A stretch of DNA of 5,347 bases from Anaerolineae bacterium (GCA_003694235.1 RFKO01000055.1:1-5347), one strand, 5' to 3'; positions 1 to 5,347 are shown, counted from the stretch's first letter. Made by a program: numbers and translations. The notes: generated by a model not told the origin, from the letters alone.

Positions 1-10
1 CCCGTCGCGA

Positions 11-15
11 AAGGA
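11..15 (+). promoter_or_regulatory. Ribosome binding site of the lipoprotein gene
   Basis: AAGGA lies 4 bases before the ATG at 20. The spacing is slightly short, but the site supports this start, which also gives an intact signal peptide. Only 19 bases precede the gene, so its promoter cannot be judged. Confidence 0.55.
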
Positions 16-19
16 AGCC

Positions 20-1180
20 ATGAAAAACCAAACGCTTTTTACCCTTCTACTGCTTCTCACAGGGCTGATGTTGCTCAGCGGCTGTGCGATCGAATCGGCT
101 GTCACCACACCGGATGTGGCCGGCACGGCCGCGGCAATGGCCGAGACCATTGTGGCGCGGCAACTCACCCAAATCGCCGAAGACGCACACAGTCAGACCG
201 CCACAGCACAGGCGCAGATCACGCCTTCACCAACGCCTTCACCCACCCCCACACCTGCCCCGCCCGTGACCGCTGCCCTGCCAACGCCTTTTCCCACAGC
301 CAGCAGCAGCGGCGGCGAACAACCCTGCCTGCAAGCCCATCTGGTGAACGAAACCATCCCAGATGGCACCAGCATGCAGCCAGGGGAGACATTTACCAAA
401 GAATGGACGCTGCAAAACACCGGCACCTGTATGTGGACCGGAGACTTTCGCTTCGTTTTCAATCATGGAGACCTGCTGGGAGCCGAACAACAACAATATT
501 TCCTCGGCGGGACGGTAAAACCCGGCGAGTCGGTGACCATCTCTGTCCCCATGATCGCGCCGGCAGTGCCGGGTTCGTACCTGGGATTCTGGACGATGCA
601 AAATCCCGAAGGGCAATCCTTCGGCACAGCCAGCAGCGGCCTCTTTTGGGTGCAAATCAACGTCGAAGAGATTATCCCCCCCACCGGCACGGTTGATTTG
701 TGGTACCCCACCTCCGACGGCGGCCTCAACGCCCTGGGTCAAATGGACAGCGACGTGGTCGCCGGAGACGGCAACGACAACCAGCCCTGGCAGGGCTTCG
801 TCGCTTACAGCCTGGCGGACATCCCCGCTAACGCCACCATCCTGAGCGTCTCTATGCTCTACGAGGCCAGCAGCACCATCGGCACCCCCTTCGAGGACCT
901 GGGTTGCGTGGGCGTATACCGCTACAACTTCGGCAACCTGGATGCCGGCGACTTCTACACCGACACGCCGGGCGGCGCGCTGTGGAGCTTCTGCTCCGAA
1001 TACGAAATTCGCGCCGGCGCAGCTCGCGAGGGCAGCCAGGCAGCCATTTACGAAATCCAGAACTCGATTGGCGGTATCATCCAGTTCCGCTTCCAATTCA
1101 ACACCGATACCGACAACGACAACACCGCCGACCTGCTCAGCGTGTACCCTGTGCTGCGGATCGAATACTCCACGCCGTAA
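20..1180 (+). CDS. Secreted lipoprotein with NBR1-type Ig-like domain and C-terminal beta domain
   Basis: 386 residues. The N-terminus is a lipoprotein signal peptide: Lys2, a Leu-rich hydrophobic stretch, and a lipobox Leu-Ser-Gly-Cys at 19-22, so Cys22 should be lipidated and the protein held on the outer face of the membrane. Residues 23-67 are Ala/Thr/Gln-rich and probably helical. Residues 68-93 are a Thr/Pro/Ser linker. Residues about 101-216 match the Ig-like domain first described in NBR1: a Gly-Glu-x-Phe-x-Lys-x-Trp-x-Leu-x-Asn-x-Gly motif near 122-135, a Trp at 139, a second Pro-Gly-Glu at 168-170, and Gly-Phe-Trp near 189-191. Residues about 223-386 resemble DNRLRE-like beta sandwiches (Ala-Tyr-Ser-Leu-x-x-Ile-Pro-x-x-Ala-Thr-Ile near 262-274). 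Cys296 and Cys325 might form a disulfide. A binding or scaffold role at the cell surface is inferred; the ligand is unknown. A purine-rich ribosome binding site precedes the ATG. The terminator downstream suggests it ends its transcript. Confidence 0.88.
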   Translation: MKNQTLFTLLLLLTGLMLLSGCAIESAVTTPDVAGTAAAMAETIVARQLTQIAEDAHSQTATAQAQITPSPTPSPTPTPAPPVTAALPTPFPTASSSGGEQPCLQAHLVNETIPDGTSMQPGETFTKEWTLQNTGTCMWTGDFRFVFNHGDLLGAEQQQYFLGGTVKPGESVTISVPMIAPAVPGSYLGFWTMQNPEGQSFGTASSGLFWVQINVEEIIPPTGTVDLWYPTSDGGLNALGQMDSDVVAGDGNDNQPWQGFVAYSLADIPANATILSVSMLYEASSTIGTPFEDLGCVGVYRYNFGNLDAGDFYTDTPGGALWSFCSEYEIRAGAAREGSQAAIYEIQNSIGGIIQFRFQFNTDTDNDNTADLLSVYPVLRIEYSTP

Positions 1181-1204
1181 AGCAAAGGATAAGGCGTCGG
1201 CGAC

Positions 1205-1243
1205 AACAGGCAAGGGTTATCCCCCTTGCCTGTTTCTTTTTTT
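1205..1243 (+). terminator. Intrinsic terminator after the lipoprotein gene
   Basis: A perfect 12-base-pair stem pairs 1205-1216 (AACAGGCAAGGG) with 1223-1234 (CCCTTGCCTGTT) around a 6-base loop. A T-rich run broken by one C follows to 1243. It begins 24 bases after the lipoprotein stop codon. This is a textbook Rho-independent terminator on the plus strand, and it separates the lipoprotein gene from fabF. Confidence 0.92.
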
Positions 1244-1348
1244 CCCTGGTCACCCGCAGCCCGGTGTCCAGCAACCGGTTTTCTCCCAACCGTCCGGGCG
1301 CATCTTTGCCGCCGGATTGGTGTTCTCACCGATGATCCCCAAACCTGT

Positions 1349-1378
1349 CCAAATTGGCAAATCTGCCAGAAAACTGGC
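1349..1378. promoter_or_regulatory. Chained inverted repeats just upstream of fabF (possible operator or leader switch)
   Basis: Three dyads follow one another. CCAA-A-TTGG is centred at 1353. TGGCA-AATC-TGCCA spans 1355-1368. GCCAG-AAAA-CTGGC spans 1365-1378. The middle arm (TGCCAG) is shared, so in RNA the last two hairpins exclude each other. The centres of the last two dyads are 10 bases apart, about one DNA turn. The block ends 4 bases before the fabF ribosome binding site, so it could be a repressor site or a translation-control leader. The arms are only 4-5 bases, so chance is possible. No known fatty acid regulator site (FapR, FabT, FadR) was recognised in it. Confidence 0.35.
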
Positions 1379-1382
1379 TACT

Positions 1383-1387
1383 GGAGG
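1383..1387 (+). promoter_or_regulatory. Ribosome binding site fixing the fabF start
   Basis: GGAGG lies 5 bases before the ATG at 1393. It decides against an upstream in-frame TTG at 1354, which would add 13 residues not seen in the family and would start inside the inverted-repeat block. Confidence 0.88.
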
Positions 1388-1392
1388 ACGGC

Positions 1393-2649
1393 ATGACAAA
1401 GAAAGTTGTAGTTACCGGCCTGGGAACGGTCAATCCGCTGGGCAATGATGTGCAGAGCACCTGGGCAAATGCCCTGGCCGGCAGGTCGGGCATTGGGCCG
1501 ATCACCCGCTTCGATGCCAGCGAGTACAAAACCCGCATCGCCGGCGAGGTGAAAGGCTTCGACGGCGATGAACTGGTGGGGCGCCGAGACGCCCGCCGCA
1601 TGGACCTGGTCTCGCTTTACGCCCTGGCCGCCGCGCAACAGGCGGTGGAGCACGCCGGGCTGACGATAAACGACGGCAATCGCGACCGCATCGGCGCGAT
1701 CATCGGCACCGGCATCGGCGGCATCGGCACGCTGTACGAAAATGTGAAGGTGTTGCTGGAACAAGGGCCGACGCGCGTCAGCCCCTTCCTTGTGCCGCGC
1801 ATGCTCCCCGATACCCCCGGCGGCATGGTCGCCATCTACCTGGGGATACGCGCCATTAACCTGGCCGTGGTCACCGCCTGCGCCACCGGCACAAACGCGC
1901 TCGGCGAGGCGGCCGAAGTGATTCGGCGCGGCCAGGCGGACGTGATGCTGGCCGGCGGAGCGGAGGCGGCCATCGTGCCGGTGGCCATGGCCGGCATGAT
2001 CGTGATGGGCGCGCTTTCCACCCGCAACGAAGAACCGGCACGCGCCTCGCGCCCCTTCGATGCACAACGCGATGGCTTCGTGATGGGCGAAGGAGCAGCC
2101 GTGCTGGTTTTGGAATCTCTGGAACATGCTCAGGCCCGCGGCGCGACCATCCTGGCCGAGGTGAGCGGCTATGGAGCGACCAACGATGCCTACCACATCT
2201 CCGCTCCTGCCGAGAACGGCGCGGGAGCGGCGCTTTGCATGCAACAGGCGCTTGAATCCGCCGGTCTCAGCCCTCAAGACATTGATTACATCAACGCCCA
2301 CGGCACCAGCACCCGCCTGAACGACAAAAGCGAAACCATGGCCATCAAGACCGTCTTTGGCGAACAGGCGTACAACATCCCGATCTCTTCCACCAAGTCG
2401 ATGACCGGACACCTGCTGGGAGCGGCCGGCGCGCTGGAGGCCATCTTCTGCGTCAAGGCGTTGAACGAAAACATCCTCCCCCCTACAATCAACTACGAAA
2501 ACCCCGACCCGGAATGTGACCTGGATTATATCCCCAATCAGGCGCGTTCGGCGCAACCGCGCCATGTGATGTCCAACTCATTTGGCTTTGGCGGGCACAA
2601 CGCCACCATCATCCTCAGCCGCCCGAACGGCGCAGGAGGTCAGGCATGA
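1393..2649 (+). CDS. fabF: 3-oxoacyl-[acyl-carrier-protein] synthase II (KAS II)
   Basis: FabF elongates fatty acids in the cytoplasm by condensing acyl-ACP with malonyl-ACP, releasing CO2 and giving 3-oxoacyl-ACP. The protein has 418 residues (E. coli FabF about 412) and a thiolase fold. The start Val-Val-Val-Thr-Gly-Leu-Gly at 5-11 is typical. The catalytic set is complete: Cys163 in Thr-Ala-Cys-Ala-Thr-Gly, His303 in Asn-Ala-His-Gly-Thr-Ser-Thr, Lys335 in Ser-Thr-Lys-Ser-Met-Thr-Gly-His, and His340. These numbers equal those of the E. coli enzyme. Ile108 sits at the position lining the acyl pocket in E. coli FabF. The Gly/Phe-rich loop near 397-402 (Phe-Gly-Phe-Gly-Gly-His-Asn) matches the gating region. 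The gene follows a terminator, so it needs its own promoter in 1244-1392, where no clear -35/-10 pair is visible. It overlaps fabH by 4 bases. KAS I (FabB) is the main alternative; length and motifs favour FabF. Confidence 0.96.
   Translation: MTKKVVVTGLGTVNPLGNDVQSTWANALAGRSGIGPITRFDASEYKTRIAGEVKGFDGDELVGRRDARRMDLVSLYALAAAQQAVEHAGLTINDGNRDRIGAIIGTGIGGIGTLYENVKVLLEQGPTRVSPFLVPRMLPDTPGGMVAIYLGIRAINLAVVTACATGTNALGEAAEVIRRGQADVMLAGGAEAAIVPVAMAGMIVMGALSTRNEEPARASRPFDAQRDGFVMGEGAAVLVLESLEHAQARGATILAEVSGYGATNDAYHISAPAENGAGAALCMQQALESAGLSPQDIDYINAHGTSTRLNDKSETMAIKTVFGEQAYNIPISSTKSMTGHLLGAAGALEAIFCVKALNENILPPTINYENPDPECDLDYIPNQARSAQPRHVMSNSFGFGGHNATIILSRPNGAGGQA
2634..2640 (+). promoter_or_regulatory. 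Strong ribosome binding site of fabH inside the end of fabF
   Basis: AGGAGGT lies 5 bases before the fabH ATG at 2646, within the last codons of fabF. With the ATGA overlap this allows both independent entry and re-initiation by ribosomes finishing fabF. Confidence 0.88.
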
Positions 2650-3767
2650 CCCGCTATGCGCACATCACCGGCTGGGGTATGTACGTTCCCGAGAAGGTGC
2701 TCACCAACCACGACCTAGAAAACATGGTGGAAACCAGCGATGAGTGGATTCAAACCCGCACCGGCATCCGCGAGCGGCACATCGCCGCAGACGAAGAAAG
2801 CACCGCCACGCTGGGCGCGCAGGCTGCGCTGAACGCGCTGCGCAAAGCCGATGTGCCCCCCACCGAGGTGGATTTGATCATTGTATCCACCTCCTCGCCG
2901 GAACACATCTTCCCATCCACAGCCTCGTTGATTCAGGATCAGATTGGGGCGACCAGAGCCGGGGCATTCGACCTCTCGGCGGCCTGTACGGGGTTCATCT
3001 TCGCCCTCAACATGGCCGCCCAGGCGATCCGTAGCGGTGCGATCGACACCGCCGTGGTGGTCGGCGCCGAAACGCTTTCCCGCCTGGTCAACTGGCAGGA
3101 TCGCAACACCTGCGTGCTGTTCGGCGACGGGGCAGGCGCATTTGTTCTGCAGGCCAGCGAGGAGCCCGGCGGAGTCCTCACCGCCCTCATGCGCTCCGAT
3201 GGCTCCGGAGGCGACCTGCTCATCCTGCCCGCAGGCGGGAGCCGGCTGCCCGCCTCGGAGGAAACGATCAGCAACAGGCTGCATTACATCCAGATGAACG
3301 GGCGGGAGGTATTCCGCTTCGCCACGCGCGTCATGGCGCAGGCCACCGAGGAAGTCGTCGCCCGCGCCGGCCTGACGCTGGAAGATATTCGCTGGATTGT
3401 CCCCCACCAGGCCAACTACCGCATCATCGAGACCGCCGCCCGCCGCTTGCACAAGCCGCTAGACCAGATCGTGATCAACCTGGACAAATACGGCAACACC
3501 TCTACCGCCTCCATCCCGCTGGCGACCGTCGAGGCCGTCGAGGACGGACGCATTCAACCCGGCGACCGGCTCGTCTTTGTCGGCTTTGGCGCCGGTCTGA
3601 CCTGGGGCGCCATGGTGGTGGAATGGAGCGGCCCGCTTCCTACCACGCGGAAAACACAGGCCTGGCCTTTCCGCTTCCGCAAGCTCTATACGGTGTACAC
3701 CCGCCTGCGCTCCTTCCTGCTACGCGCCCTGCGCGCCATCGAAAGCATCATCTGGGGACGGCCATAA
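2646..3767 (+). CDS. fabH: 3-oxoacyl-[acyl-carrier-protein] synthase III (KAS III) with basic C-terminal extension
   Basis: FabH starts fatty acid synthesis by condensing an acyl-CoA primer with malonyl-ACP. The protein has 373 residues; the usual length is about 310-330. The catalytic triad is complete: Cys114 (Ser-Ala-Ala-Cys-Thr-Gly-Phe), His254 (Val-Pro-His-Gln-Ala-Asn) and Asn284 (Tyr-Gly-Asn-Thr-Ser). Trp34 and Arg38 in Ser-Asp-Glu-Trp-Ile-x-x-Arg-Thr-Gly-Ile match the CoA-binding segment, and Arg153 in Asp-Arg-Asn-Thr matches the Arg that contacts CoA in E. coli FabH. Phe-Gly-Asp-Gly-Ala-Gly-Ala is at 159-165. The family core ends near Gly-Leu-Thr-Trp-Gly-Ala-Met-Val-Val-Glu-Trp (317-327). 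Residues 328-373 are extra: 10 Arg/Lys against one Glu, with several aromatic and Leu/Ile residues, possibly an amphipathic helix. Primer preference (acetyl or branched) cannot be read from the sequence. The gene is coupled to fabF and is followed by a hairpin. Confidence 0.95.
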   Translation: MTRYAHITGWGMYVPEKVLTNHDLENMVETSDEWIQTRTGIRERHIAADEESTATLGAQAALNALRKADVPPTEVDLIIVSTSSPEHIFPSTASLIQDQIGATRAGAFDLSAACTGFIFALNMAAQAIRSGAIDTAVVVGAETLSRLVNWQDRNTCVLFGDGAGAFVLQASEEPGGVLTALMRSDGSGGDLLILPAGGSRLPASEETISNRLHYIQMNGREVFRFATRVMAQATEEVVARAGLTLEDIRWIVPHQANYRIIETAARRLHKPLDQIVINLDKYGNTSTASIPLATVEAVEDGRIQPGDRLVFVGFGAGLTWGAMVVEWSGPLPTTRKTQAWPFRFRKLYTVYTRLRSFLLRALRAIESIIWGRP

Positions 3768-3772
3768 TCAGA

Positions 3773-3796
3773 AAGGCGCACCCGAGGGTGCGCCTT
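3773..3796. terminator. Hairpin between converging fabH and membrane-protein genes, probably a bidirectional terminator
   Basis: A perfect 10-base-pair stem pairs 3773-3782 (AAGGCGCACC) with 3787-3796 (GGTGCGCCTT) around the loop CGAG. It lies 5 bases after the fabH stop and 11 bases beyond the minus-strand stop at 3808. The T-runs are weak on both sides: TTATGCATTCTTT on the plus strand, and TTTCTGATT on the minus strand. The position between converging genes and the strong GC stem support termination in both directions, though perhaps less efficient than the terminator at 1205. Confidence 0.72.
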
Positions 3797-3807
3797 ATGC
3801 ATTCTTT

Positions 3808-5007
3808 CTACTCGTCGGTATTCTCCTCCTCGACCGAGAATACCTTGAGCACGCGTTTCACCAGATCGGTGAACACATTGTGCTGATAACCCGTCAGACC
3901 GGCGAGGATGTACATCACCAGCGGCGAGCTCAAATCTCCACTGGAGAGCGACAACACCCCCGCGCTCAGGAGTAGATATGTGAACGCCCCCAGTACGGCG
4001 CCGATCAAGGGACTGGAGAGATACCACCAGGTGTGCTGTGTGGAGTAATCCTGCTCCACCGAGAAGTGTTTGATCAACGGCAACAGCGCGCCCACCACAC
4101 CGCCGACACCTCCCCAAATCATGCAGCCTGCCATAATGACAATAAAGCTGCCGTTGATTTGAAAAGCTGCATCGCCCAGGCGGAAGAGGGCAAACAACAG
4201 CCCGACGAACCATAATCCCAGGTAAGCGTACAGCATCGGGATGGCGGAACGCCCGAGTTGCTTCAGGTCGGTTGCCAGCTTGAGGCGGAATTCCACCTCG
4301 CCCACCAGGCGGGCGGCCTCCTCGTAATTGTCGCGCCCGGCCATCAGCAGGTTGCGTGCGGCCTGAATCTGATCCAGCAGACGGGTGGCAATGTAATCGG
4401 TGGTGATCAATGCCGGGATTTGTTCCTCAGCGGCGCGGGCGCGCTGCCACAATGCCTGCAAGTCCTTAAGCGGCACCAACACCTTCAACAGATCCTCGTC
4501 CGCCGGCTCATCGGGGACAGGCTCGCCTTCTCCCGGCGACGGAGTCGGGCCGGGCGCCATCATCGCCGGCTCGGAGAAAAGGCGCGCCAGCACCTCGGCG
4601 TCGTCTTCGCGATAAGTACCCATGCCTTCATCGGGCATATCCTCCGGCGGGATGTCCGTCTCCTCGTAGATCACCGGCTCGTCGGGAGGCCCTGGCAAAG
4701 CGCGATCTTCTACCGGCGGTGACTCTGCCATTTCGTCAAGATCAACCGTCTCGCCTTCCTCGTCCAGATCGGCGACCACGGCTTCCGCTTCGGTATCCCA
4801 GGTCTCCGCCTCAGGGGGAGGGACGGGCTGCGCTTCGGCAGACACTCCTCCGACGTCGGACTCGCCTTCTGGGGGAACGGTCATCTCCGCGGCAGGGGAT
4901 TCCTCCCCCTCCGGGGCAGTTTCCACCTCTTCAAAGGGGATGCCGCGCTCCGGGACCATTTCCTCTCCCTTCCCCTCCAGGGGATCATTGACCAGATTCT
5001 CCTGCAT
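3808..5007 (-). CDS. Uncharacterised membrane protein with a very acidic N-terminal region
   Basis: 399 residues, family not recognised. Residues 1-170 are Glu/Asp/Pro-rich and probably disordered: 52 acidic against 5 basic residues by hand count, with recurring Pro-Pro-Glu and Pro-Asp-Glu units. Residues about 172-250 look helical (Leu-Leu-x-x-Leu-x-x-Leu, then Asn-Tyr-Glu-Glu-Ala-Ala-Arg-Leu-Val near 227-235), perhaps a TPR-like or coiled pair. Hydrophobic segments lie at about 255-275, 287-312 and 333-353, with a shorter one at 362-374. The end is a basic amphipathic stretch (Asp-Leu-Val-Lys-Arg-Val-Leu-Lys, 381-388) and an acidic tail. There is no signal peptide; the long N-terminus is probably cytoplasmic. 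The ATG at 5007 is supported by a near-ideal ribosome binding site. The start overlaps the parA-like gene by 23 bases, which implies co-translation and a functional link. A role as membrane partner or positioning adaptor for that ATPase is inference only. Confidence 0.85.
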   Translation of the reverse strand: MQENLVNDPLEGKGEEMVPERGIPFEEVETAPEGEESPAAEMTVPPEGESDVGGVSAEAQPVPPPEAETWDTEAEAVVADLDEEGETVDLDEMAESPPVEDRALPGPPDEPVIYEETDIPPEDMPDEGMGTYREDDAEVLARLFSEPAMMAPGPTPSPGEGEPVPDEPADEDLLKVLVPLKDLQALWQRARAAEEQIPALITTDYIATRLLDQIQAARNLLMAGRDNYEEAARLVGEVEFRLKLATDLKQLGRSAIPMLYAYLGLWFVGLLFALFRLGDAAFQINGSFIVIMAGCMIWGGVGGVVGALLPLIKHFSVEQDYSTQHTWWYLSSPLIGAVLGAFTYLLLSAGVLSLSSGDLSSPLVMYILAGLTGYQHNVFTDLVKRVLKVFSVEEENTDE

Positions 5008-5347
5008 GACTAACCTCCTTGGCGAGATGATGGTAAGCCACCGCCACCGGGCTATCTGGAGCGTATTCCAGCAATGTTTTTCGCAAAGCCGGGGCTGTGG
5101 CTGCCGCCTCGTGGTAAGGGATGAAAGTACGAAAGGTTTTCTGCTTGAAAACCGCTCTCATCTCTCGCATGGCAGCCTGCGCATGAGAGGCCTGGGGATG
5201 CACCATGGTCGGCAGCACTCCCAACAACCTGAGATCGGGGTTCAGGCGCTCGCGAATCAGCCAGACCGAATCCAGCAGCGATCGCACGCCGCGCATGGAG
5301 AGATAGTTCGCCGCCACCGGGATCAACAGTTCGTCTGCCGCCACCAG
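4985..5347 (-). CDS. ParA/Soj-family ATPase, C-terminal part (gene continues past the right edge)
   Basis: About 120 C-terminal residues are present; the frame stays open to base 5347, so the GTG at 5344 should not be taken as the start. The segment follows the ParA/Soj pattern: Ala-Ala-Asp-Glu-Leu-Leu-Ile-Pro-Val (the strand leading to the switch region), Arg-Leu-Asn-Pro-Asp-Leu-Arg-Leu-Leu-Gly-Val-Leu-Pro-Thr-Met, then Thr-Phe-Ile-Pro-Tyr-His, Ala-x-Ala-Pro, and the ending Ala-Val-Ala-Tyr-His-His-Leu-Ala-Lys-Glu-Val. The deviant Walker A and the Asp of Walker B lie outside the window, so ATPase activity cannot be checked. ParA proteins cycle between DNA-bound ATP dimers and free monomers to separate chromosomes or plasmids, or to position protein cargo. 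The next gene is not a ParB, so an orphan or cargo-positioning ParA is possible. MinD-like proteins are less likely: no C-terminal amphipathic targeting helix is seen. Confidence 0.85.
   Translation of the reverse strand: MVAADELLIPVAANYLSMRGVRSLLDSVWLIRERLNPDLRLLGVLPTMVHPQASHAQAAMREMRAVFKQKTFRTFIPYHEAAATAPALRKTLLEYAPDSPVAVAYHHLAKEVSHAGESGQ
5013..5020 (-). promoter_or_regulatory. Ribosome binding site of the membrane-protein gene, inside the parA-like gene
   Basis: On the minus strand AAGGAGGT lies 5 bases before the ATG at 5007. It is close to the full anti-Shine-Dalgarno complement and sits in the last codons of the upstream gene. It selects this start over the later in-frame Met at residue 17. 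Confidence 0.88.

Noticed and set aside
221..298. Short Thr/Pro/Ser codon repeats in the lipoprotein gene
   Set aside because: They encode an ordinary flexible linker after a lipidated N-terminus and are not a separate repeat element.
239..1213. Minus-strand open frame of 324 codons opposite the lipoprotein gene
   Set aside because: The plus strand has a signal peptide, lipobox and recognisable domains; the antisense frame shows none, and its 5' end reaches into the terminator.
1307..1336. Possible promoter for fabF: TTGCCG with GATGAT 18 bases on
   Set aside because: Both boxes are poor matches and promoter rules for this phylum are uncertain; a promoter must exist in 1244-1392 but cannot be placed.
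1354..1392. Upstream TTG start adding 13 residues to FabF
   Set aside because: The GGAGG site before the ATG at 1393, the family N-terminus and the match of catalytic residue numbers with E. coli FabF all favour the ATG.
1378..2565. Long minus-strand open frame of 395 codons opposite fabF
   Set aside because: It is the antisense shadow of a clearly conserved FabF with a full catalytic set; the translation is rich in Arg, His, Gly and Ala without a recognisable domain, as expected opposite GC-rich coding DNA.
2715..3452. Minus-strand open frame of 245 codons opposite fabH
   Set aside because: It is a shadow of FabH, with no domain and no ribosome binding site of note.
4258..4722. Plus-strand open frame of 154 codons opposite the membrane-protein gene
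   Set aside because: It is an antisense shadow; the minus-strand gene has a near-ideal ribosome binding site, sensible membrane segments and an overlap with the upstream gene.

Overview
The window looks like chromosomal DNA of a GC-rich bacterium, most likely Chloroflexota of the Anaerolineae type. This is inferred from one kind of gene: a lipoprotein with a Thr/Pro-rich linker and an NBR1-like Ig domain, a type common in that group. No rRNA, tRNA, CRISPR array, insertion sequence or phage gene is visible, and the coding style is uniform, so nothing points to recent transfer.

Layout, left to right: (1) bases 20-1180, plus strand, a secreted lipoprotein (lipobox, Thr/Pro linker, NBR1-type Ig domain, C-terminal beta domain), ended by a strong intrinsic terminator at 1205-1243. 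(2) Bases 1393-3767, plus strand, a compact two-gene unit of fatty acid synthesis: fabF (KAS II), then fabH (KAS III), joined by a 4-base ATGA overlap. A chain of short inverted repeats lies just upstream of the fabF ribosome binding site. FabH carries an unusual basic, aromatic tail of about 46 residues. (3) A hairpin at 3773-3796 lies between converging genes. (4) Bases 5007-3808, minus strand, an unrecognised membrane protein with a very acidic disordered N-terminus, a helical middle and three or four membrane segments. (5) Bases 5347-4985, minus strand, the C-terminal part of a ParA/Soj-family ATPase whose start lies beyond the right edge. Its end overlaps the start of the membrane protein gene by 23 bases.

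How the genes work together: FabH starts fatty acid chains by condensing acyl-CoA with malonyl-ACP, and FabF elongates them. Their overlap suggests coupled translation. The unit is flanked by hairpins and has no fabD, fabG or acpP beside it in the window. On the other strand, the ParA-like ATPase and the acidic membrane protein look translationally coupled. No ParB is visible directly downstream, so the membrane protein is a candidate partner or cargo adaptor. This pair is the least understood part of the window. Nothing here amounts to a clearly new system; the best leads are the ParA/membrane-protein pair, the FabH tail and the repeats before fabF.
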